Positions 38,808-43,770 of a stretch of DNA of 43,770 nt are shown here, piece by piece; positions within the stretch are counted from its first letter, which is position 1, and each line of letters starts with the position of its first letter. The position numbers were made by a program, and so were the translations under genes. The notes under the pieces were generated by a model. That model had not been told where the DNA came from. It did not search any database and saw only the letters and a program-made list of their open reading frames with translations. This DNA comes from Methyloceanibacter sp. (GTDB taxonomy: Bacteria > Pseudomonadota > Alphaproteobacteria > Rhizobiales > Methyloligellaceae), in assembly GCA_018067145.1 (NCBI GenBank), contig JAGPVD010000049.1, positions 1 through 43,770 of the forward strand, in the 5' to 3' direction.

Positions 38808-39404
38808 ATGAGCAAGCGCGACGACGAGACGGAGAACGATGCCAAGCTTTGGGCGCGCATCGCCAGGACGGCGACGCCGCTCCAAAAAAATCGCGTAACA
38901 CAGCGGCCGACGCCTTCCAACCCACCTCAGGCCAAGTCGAAAGCCCCGGCGCCAATGGTGGAACCCCCGTCTTCTCCGCGGCTCCCGGCCAAACCTGCTG
39001 CTCGCCAAAAACTCGGTCCAACCGCGGGACCTCTCGACCGGCAAACGGCGCGCAAGCTCGACAAGGGCCGCCTCGCGGTGGAGGCGCGGCTTGATCTGCA
39101 TGGCATGCGCCAGCACGACGCGCATATCGCTTTGCGCAAGTTTCTGAAAAGTGCGCAAGGTCGGGGTCTTCGCCACGTGCTGGTGATCACCGGCAAGGGG
39201 TCGCCGCGCGACAGCTCCGTGAGCATCTACGACCACGAGCCCCGGGGCGTGCTGCGCCAAGCGGTGCCGCATTGGCTCAGCGACGGCGATCTCGCGCCGC
39301 TCATCGTCAACTTCTCGGAGGCGCCGCAACGGCTCGGCGGCGGCGGCGCACTCTATGTGCGCTTACGGAAGCCTGACCACGCGCGCCGAAAGCCTACAAA
39401 ATAA
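38808..39404 (+). CDS. Smr-domain protein
   Basis: This 198-residue protein has a charged, Pro-rich N-terminal half and a C-terminal Smr domain like the end of MutS2. Signatures are [30 protein letters not shown] and the closing [12 protein letters not shown]. Smr domains bind and nick nucleic acid or act on stalled ribosomes. The cellular role of this short form is not established. It follows mltA by 24 bases and its 3' end overlaps hslU by 11 bases on the opposite strand. Confidence 0.92.
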   Translation: MSKRDDETENDAKLWARIARTATPLQKNRVTQRPTPSNPPQAKSKAPAPMVEPPSSPRLPAKPAARQKLGPTAGPLDRQTARKLDKGRLAVEARLDLHGMRQHDAHIALRKFLKSAQGRGLRHVLVITGKGSPRDSSVSIYDHEPRGVLRQAVPHWLSDGDLAPLIVNFSEAPQRLGGGGALYVRLRKPDHARRKPTK

Positions 39405-40698
39405 ATTTCGATAAGTCCGCGTTCTTAGCGAGGTCACCAATGTGCTCGCGCACATAGCCCGCATCGATAACGATCTTCTCGCCGGCTTTGTCCGCAGCGT
39501 CGAATGAGATCTCGTCGAGAACGCGCTCTATAACCGTCATAAGACGGCGCGCGCCGATATTCTCCACAGACGTGTTCACTTCCACCGCGACATCGGCAAT
39601 GGCGTCGATGGAATCAGGCGTGAACTCAAGCTCAAGCCCCTCGGTCTTCATCAGCGCCACATATTGATTGATGAGGCAGGCCTTAGGCTCGGTGAGAATG
39701 CGGCGGAAGTCTTCATGGGTCAGCGCGCGAAGCTCGACGCGGATCGGCAGCCGCCCCTGCAACTCGGGCAGCAGGTCCGAGGGCTTGGCGATGTGGAATG
39801 CGCCCGACGCAATGAATAGAATGTGGTCGGTCTTCACCGGCCCGTATTTGGTGCCGACGGTGGTGCCCTCGATCAGTGGCAGCAAATCGCGCTGCACACC
39901 TTCGCGGCTCACATCGGCGCCGACGCGCTCGGAGCGCGCGCAGATCTTGTCGATCTCGTCGAGAAACACGATGCCGTTGTCTTCGACATTGCGAATAGCT
40001 TCCTGCACGATCATATCTTGATCGACGAGTTTGTCGGACTCTTCCGCCAGGAGAATGTCGAAGCTCTCGCTCACCAAGATCTTGCGCGACTTGGTGCGCT
40101 CGCCGAACGCCTTGCCCAGCATGTCGGAGAGATTGACCATGCCGACTTGGCCCCCCGGCATGCCGGGAATATCAAATGACGGCATGCTCGGCGCGTCGGC
40201 CACTTGAATCTCGATTTCCTTGTCGTCGAGTTCGCCCTCGCGCAAGCGCTTGCGAAACGACTCACGCGTTGACGCGCCTGCGCCTACTCCCACAAGCGCA
40301 TCGACAACCCGCTCTTCGGCGTTGAGTTGTGCTTTGGCTTCGACCTCTTTGCGCTTTGTGTCGCGCACTAGGCCCAAGCCTGTCTCGACCAGATCGCGGA
40401 CAATCTGTTCCACGTCGCGGCCGACATAACCAACCTCGGTGAACTTGGTGGCCTCGATCTTAATGAAGGGCGCACCGGCAAGCTTCGCGAGGCGACGGGA
40501 AATTTCCGTCTTGCCGACGCCGGTCGGACCAATCATCAAAATGTTCTTCGGCAGCACTTCTTCGCGCATATCGCCTTCGAGTTGCTGGCGGCGCCAACGG
40601 TTGCGCAGCGCGATGGCCACGGCGCGCTTGGCGTCGCGTTGGCCGATGATGTGGCGATCGAGTTCGGACACGATCTCGCGGGGAGAGAATGAGGTCAT
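39394..40698 (-). CDS. hslU: HslU ATPase subunit of HslUV protease
   Basis: This 434-residue AAA+ unfoldase feeds substrates into the HslV peptidase. It begins [20 protein letters not shown]; Walker A is GPTGVGKT at 57-64 and the Walker B is [11 protein letters not shown]. The pore-loop and I-domain follow Walker A ([19 protein letters not shown]), and the C-terminal [13 protein letters not shown] inserts into HslV pockets. It is the second gene of hslV-hslU, 14 bases after hslV. Confidence 0.97.
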   Translation of the reverse strand: MTSFSPREIVSELDRHIIGQRDAKRAVAIALRNRWRRQQLEGDMREEVLPKNILMIGPTGVGKTEISRRLAKLAGAPFIKIEATKFTEVGYVGRDVEQIVRDLVETGLGLVRDTKRKEVEAKAQLNAEERVVDALVGVGAGASTRESFRKRLREGELDDKEIEIQVADAPSMPSFDIPGMPGGQVGMVNLSDMLGKAFGERTKSRKILVSESFDILLAEESDKLVDQDMIVQEAIRNVEDNGIVFLDEIDKICARSERVGADVSREGVQRDLLPLIEGTTVGTKYGPVKTDHILFIASGAFHIAKPSDLLPELQGRLPIRVELRALTHEDFRRILTEPKACLINQYVALMKTEGLELEFTPDSIDAIADVAVEVNTSVENIGARRLMTVIERVLDEISFDAADKAGEKIVIDAGYVREHIGDLAKNADLSKFIL

Positions 40699-40712
40699 GG
40701 ACTCCTGACTTG

Positions 40713-41276
40713 CTACTTGGTCGCGTCGAGAATTTCGACGGTCACTTCATCATTCGTGTAGACGCAAATTTTGGCGGCGATTGCCATGGCCTTGCGTGCG
40801 ATGGTCTCGGCATCGACATCGGTGTCGAGCAGGGCGCGCGCCGCGGCCAGCGCGTAGGAGCCGCCGGAGCCAATCCCCATCACCGCGTCGTCGGGCTCGA
40901 GCACGTCGCCGGTGCCGGTGAGCACCAGGCTCTCGGTCGGGTCGGCGACGATCATCATGGCTTCGAGCTTGCGCAGATAGCGGTCGGTGCGCCAGTCCTT
41001 GGCCAGCTCGACGCATGCGCGTTTCAGTTGATCGGGGAAGCGTTCGAGCTTCGTCTCAAGCCGCTCAAACAGCGTAAAGGCGTCGGCCGTGGACCCGGCA
41101 AAGCCTGCGATCACCTCACCGGAGCCGACCCGGCGCACCTTGCGCGCGGAGCCTTTGATGATGGTCTGACCAAGCGTGACTTGGCCATCTCCGGCAATCA
41201 CTACCTTGCCGCCCTTGCGGACGGTCAAAATCGTTGTGCCATGCCAGCTCTCTGGCGAGTTTGAGGAATTGCTCAT
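40713..41276 (-). CDS. hslV: HslV threonine protease subunit
   Basis: This 187-residue peptidase is a proteasome-beta-like N-terminal nucleophile enzyme. The mature protein should begin at Thr14 in [10 protein letters not shown] after removal of a 13-residue leader; [15 protein letters not shown] follows with conserved Asp and Lys. [15 protein letters not shown] and NDEVTVE are later signatures. The frame extends upstream to 41315; the ATG at 41276 agrees with relatives in having a short leader ending in WHG. It is co-transcribed with hslU and diverges from hisB over 188 bases. Confidence 0.96.
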   Translation of the reverse strand: MSNSSNSPESWHGTTILTVRKGGKVVIAGDGQVTLGQTIIKGSARKVRRVGSGEVIAGFAGSTADAFTLFERLETKLERFPDQLKRACVELAKDWRTDRYLRKLEAMMIVADPTESLVLTGTGDVLEPDDAVMGIGSGGSYALAAARALLDTDVDAETIARKAMAIAAKICVYTNDEVTVEILDATK

Positions 41277-41464
41277 GCTGCATTGCGATATCGGCTTGGC
41301 TGAGCCATTCGTCAAGCTCGCCGGCGAAAACGAGCCTGAATCCGGCGGATTCCTGAGCCGAGCGCCGCTCCGGCGTATTCATATGGCCCTCGCAGATGAC
41401 GCGGCGTATAAGCGGCACCCGAGATTAAGCAAATTGCTAAGAGCCTTGAGCTAGACTGGCAGAC

Positions 41465-42079
41465 ATGCAGAAACATATCAAATCAGCCGATTCCCGGCGC
41501 GCGACGGTCAATCGCCGCACCAAAGAGACCACGATCAGCGCGACCGTCGATCTCGACGGGACCGGCGCTTATGACGTCTCCACGGGTGTGGGCTTCCTCG
41601 ACCACATGATCGAGCAGCTTGCCCGCCACTCGCTTATGGACATCACCCTTAAAGCTGAGGGCGATCTCTACATCGATCAGCACCACACGACGGAGGATTC
41701 CGGCATTGTGCTCGGCCAGGCTTTTGCGCAAGCGCTTGGCGATAAGGCGGGCATCACGCGCTACGGCTCGGCCTATCTTCCGATGGACGAGACGCTCACT
41801 CGCGTGGCGCTCGACGCCTCCGGGCGGCCATTTCTCATCTGGCAGGTCGAATTCACCCGCTCTAAAATCGGCGAGATGGATACCGAGCTGTTCCGCGAAT
41901 GGTTCCAGGCCTTCTCGCAGCACGCCGGGCTGACGCTGCACGTGGAGAACCTCTATGGCGAGAATAGTCACCACATCGCCGAGACCTGTTATAAGGCGCT
42001 CGCCCGGGCACTTCGTCAGGCGATCGCCGTCGATGAGCGGCAGAGCGGACGGGTGCCCTCCACCAAGGGCCAGCTCTAG
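41465..42079 (+). CDS. hisB: Imidazoleglycerol-phosphate dehydratase
   Basis: This 204-residue enzyme performs the sixth step of histidine synthesis, forming imidazole-acetol phosphate. It is the monofunctional type, without the phosphatase half of E. coli HisB. Metal-binding histidines are in [20 protein letters not shown] and [11 protein letters not shown]; the second set is in [20 protein letters not shown]. The protein length is typical. It begins the right-hand his cluster, with the DUF2628, hisH and hisA genes after it in the same direction. Confidence 0.97.
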   Translation: MQKHIKSADSRRATVNRRTKETTISATVDLDGTGAYDVSTGVGFLDHMIEQLARHSLMDITLKAEGDLYIDQHHTTEDSGIVLGQAFAQALGDKAGITRYGSAYLPMDETLTRVALDASGRPFLIWQVEFTRSKIGEMDTELFREWFQAFSQHAGLTLHVENLYGENSHHIAETCYKALARALRQAIAVDERQSGRVPSTKGQL

Positions 42080-42122
42080 AATAGCCGCCATCTCGGCGCG
42101 GCCAGCAGCAGCGTGACGTGAA

Positions 42123-42629
42123 GTGACCGTCTATTCCGTCTATGAGCCGACCAGCGACGATGAGGATATCGCCACACGCGCCGGCAGGGTTGCCTTCGTC
42201 AAGGAAGGCTTCGCCTGGTTCGCGCTCATCGTGCCGGCGTTATGGTTGCTCTATCACCGCATGTGGATCGAGCTGATCGTGTTCCTGGCCGTGCTTGCCG
42301 GGCTCCAGTTTGCCTTTGGCTTCGACAGGTTGGAACAAGAACCATTCAGTTGGGCTGCCTTGGCGCTCACCATCTTGTTCGCCTTCGAGGCCAACGATCT
42401 GCGCGGTGCTGCTCTTCAGCGGCGCGGCTACCGGTTCGCCGGCATCGCCTCAGGATCCGACCAGAGCGACGCCGAGCGATCCTTCTTCACCGACTGGCTA
42501 CCGGAACAAGAGAAGGCCGCGCAAGACGCGCCGCCGCCGAAGAAGGCAACGCCAGCTCCGAAAGTACCGGCGCCATCGTCGTCGCGTGGCGCCGATGAAG
42601 ATGTCATCGGACTGTTCCCGCAGGCTTAG
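42123..42629 (+). CDS. DUF2628 membrane protein in the his cluster
   Basis: This 168-residue protein has two or three hydrophobic segments (about residues 27-45, 48-66 and 72-90) and a Pro/Ala/Lys-rich cytoplasmic tail ending [11 protein letters not shown]. It fits the DUF2628 family, whose function is unknown. The start is GTG at 42123; AGTGACGTGA lies before it, without a strong ribosome site. It is located between hisB and hisH, six bases before hisH, an arrangement common in Hyphomicrobiales. A role in histidine synthesis is not indicated by its sequence; it may simply ride in the operon. Confidence 0.88.
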   Translation: MTVYSVYEPTSDDEDIATRAGRVAFVKEGFAWFALIVPALWLLYHRMWIELIVFLAVLAGLQFAFGFDRLEQEPFSWAALALTILFAFEANDLRGAALQRRGYRFAGIASGSDQSDAERSFFTDWLPEQEKAAQDAPPPKKATPAPKVPAPSSSRGADEDVIGLFPQA

Positions 42630-42634
42630 AACTC

Positions 42635-43285
42635 ATGCACGTCGCCATCATCGATTACGGGTCGGGCAATCTCCACTCCGCCGCTAAGTCTTTCGAGCGT
42701 GCAGCGCGGGAGGAAGGCTCATCGCTCGCCATCAAGGTTACCGCCGACCCTGAGGACGTGCTCAGCGCTGAGCGCATCGTGCTGCCCGGCGTCGGCGCGT
42801 TCGCCGACTGCAAGACGGGGCTGGCGAGCATTCCCGGCATGATCAAAGCTTTGGAAGAAGCAGTGCGGGTGAAAGGCAAACCCTTTCTCGGCATCTGCGT
42901 CGGTCTGCAGCTCATGGCGACGCGCGGGCTTGAACATGGCGTGACGCCGGGGCTCGATTGGATTGCCGGCGAAGTGCGGGCCATGGAGCCGGACGATGAC
43001 TCGCTGAAAATTCCACACATGGGCTGGAACACGCTGCGCATGACGCGTGAACACGCGCTCTTCGATGGCATTCGTTCCGGCGACGAAGGCCTGCACGCAT
43101 ATTTCGTGCACTCCTATCAACTGGTGCCCGACGATCCCGCCGACCTCGTCGCCACCACCGACTATGGCGGGCCGGTCACGGCATTCGTGGCCCGCGACAA
43201 CATGGCGGGCAGTCAGTTTCACCCTGAGAAGAGCCAAAAGCTCGGACTGGCGCTCATCGCCAATTTCCTCAAATGGCAGCCGTGA
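42635..43285 (+). CDS. hisH: Imidazole glycerol phosphate synthase subunit HisH
   Basis: This 216-residue class I glutamine amidotransferase supplies ammonia to HisF. The nucleophile Cys88 is in [11 protein letters not shown]; the His-Glu pair is in [10 protein letters not shown] near 195. [11 protein letters not shown] and [10 protein letters not shown] are the opening signatures. Together with HisF it forms IGP and AICAR. It starts five bases after the DUF2628 gene and ends 16 bases before hisA. Confidence 0.97.
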   Translation: MHVAIIDYGSGNLHSAAKSFERAAREEGSSLAIKVTADPEDVLSAERIVLPGVGAFADCKTGLASIPGMIKALEEAVRVKGKPFLGICVGLQLMATRGLEHGVTPGLDWIAGEVRAMEPDDDSLKIPHMGWNTLRMTREHALFDGIRSGDEGLHAYFVHSYQLVPDDPADLVATTDYGGPVTAFVARDNMAGSQFHPEKSQKLGLALIANFLKWQP

Positions 43286-43301
43286 TAAAGGTCGCGACGA
43301 T

Positions 43302-43770
43302 ATGATTCTATTTCCCGCAATCGACCTCAAAGACGGCGAATGCGTGCGTCTGCGTCTCGGCGAGATGGACCAGGCGACGGTGTTCAACGCCAACCCGGCC
43401 GCGCAGGCGCGTGACTTTGAGGCGCAGGGTTTTCAGTGGCTGCATGTGGTCGACCTCAACGGCGCGTTCGAGGGCAAGCCGGTCAACGACAAAGCCGTCG
43501 AGGGGATCGTCGACGCCATCAACATTCCCATTCAACTCGGTGGCGGCATTCGCGATATCGCCACCATCGCCAATTGGCTGGAGAAGGGCATCACCCGTGT
43601 GATCTTAGGCACCGCCGCAGTGCGCGATCCGGGTCTTGTGCGTAAGGCTGCGCGCAGATTTCCTGGCTGCATCGCCGTCGGCATTGACGCGCGCGACGGA
43701 CAAGTCGCGATTGAAGGCTGGGCGGAGACATCAGAGATGACTGCGCTCAATCTTGCGCGCACGTTTGAAG
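43302..43770 (+). CDS. hisA: HisA, 5' part (cut by the window edge)
   Basis: The first 156 codons of the ProFAR isomerase are present; the window ends inside the gene. The enzyme opens the ribose of ProFAR in histidine synthesis through a TIM barrel. [14 protein letters not shown] holds the catalytic Asp of the first half, HVVDLNGAF the next strand, IQLGGGIRD a phosphate-binding loop, and [11 protein letters not shown] a later strand; GIDARDG starts the second half with its catalytic Asp. The ATG at 43302 gives the standard N-terminus. hisF would be expected downstream. Confidence 0.94.
   Translation, partial: MILFPAIDLKDGECVRLRLGEMDQATVFNANPAAQARDFEAQGFQWLHVVDLNGAFEGKPVNDKAVEGIVDAINIPIQLGGGIRDIATIANWLEKGITRVILGTAAVRDPGLVRKAARRFPGCIAVGIDARDGQVAIEGWAETSEMTALNLARTFE

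Noticed and set aside
37839-39329. A 496-codon open frame on the minus strand opposite mltA and the Smr gene
   Set aside because: Both plus-strand genes are clearly recognised with intact family motifs. The minus frame shows no family features, and long antisense frames are expected in GC-rich coding DNA.

Overview
The window is a gene-dense, GC-rich chromosomal segment of an alphaproteobacterium, most likely of the order Hyphomicrobiales (Rhizobiales). The evidence is gene content and order: leuS-lptE-holA, the block parB-parA-rsmG-mnmG-mnmE then rho-hemJ-hemE, followed by a PPSR-family gene with maf-aroE-coaE-dnaQ, secB, a Tim44-like gene, mltA, an Smr gene, hslUV and his genes. This is the arrangement known around the replication origin in Caulobacter and rhizobia. 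No genus is assigned; nothing in the sequence decides it.

Layout. 1-6060: a tRNA-Gly(GCC), a ProXp-ala-type editing protein, a ybbN/LON-domain/Trm112 operon on +, then gluQ and a UbiH-type hydroxylase on -, then tesB. 6060-8100: glnK-amtB behind a likely sigma-54 promoter and closed by a strong terminator. 8156-12833: DapC-like aminotransferase, ftsK, lolA. 12834-13213: no gene, but three or four stacked hairpins and a strong terminator that look like a small RNA with C-rich loops. 13214-16084: xthA, an orphan OmpR-type regulator, an L,D-transpeptidase, and a YggS-type PLP protein. 16218-21020: leuS, lptE, holA, pyrE. 21025-26741 (minus): parB, parA, rsmG, mnmG, mnmE with three parS-like sites. 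26782-28827: a YyaL/DUF255 protein on the opposite strand. 29003-32014 (minus): rho, hemJ, hemE. 32015-32444: a gene-free, partly AT-rich gap with DnaA-box-like sites, the predicted oriC. 32445-36089 (plus): PPSR, maf, aroE, coaE, dnaQ. 36086-43770: secB, Tim44-like protein, a palindromic repeat, mltA, Smr protein, hslUV, hisB, DUF2628 protein, hisH and the start of hisA.

How it fits together. The genes flanking the predicted origin point away from it on both sides, and the ParB/ParA genes and parS sites lie about 7-9 kb to its left, so the window holds both replication start and chromosome segregation functions. Most other genes are housekeeping: tRNA modification and charging, cell envelope (LolA, LptE, MltA, L,D-transpeptidase, FtsK), protein quality control (YbbN, SecB, HslUV), nitrogen sensing, and heme, histidine, aromatic amino acid, CoA and ubiquinone synthesis. 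I see no prophage, insertion sequence, CRISPR array or defence system. The least explained elements are the candidate small RNA, the origin gap itself and the palindromic repeat at the 5' end of mltA.
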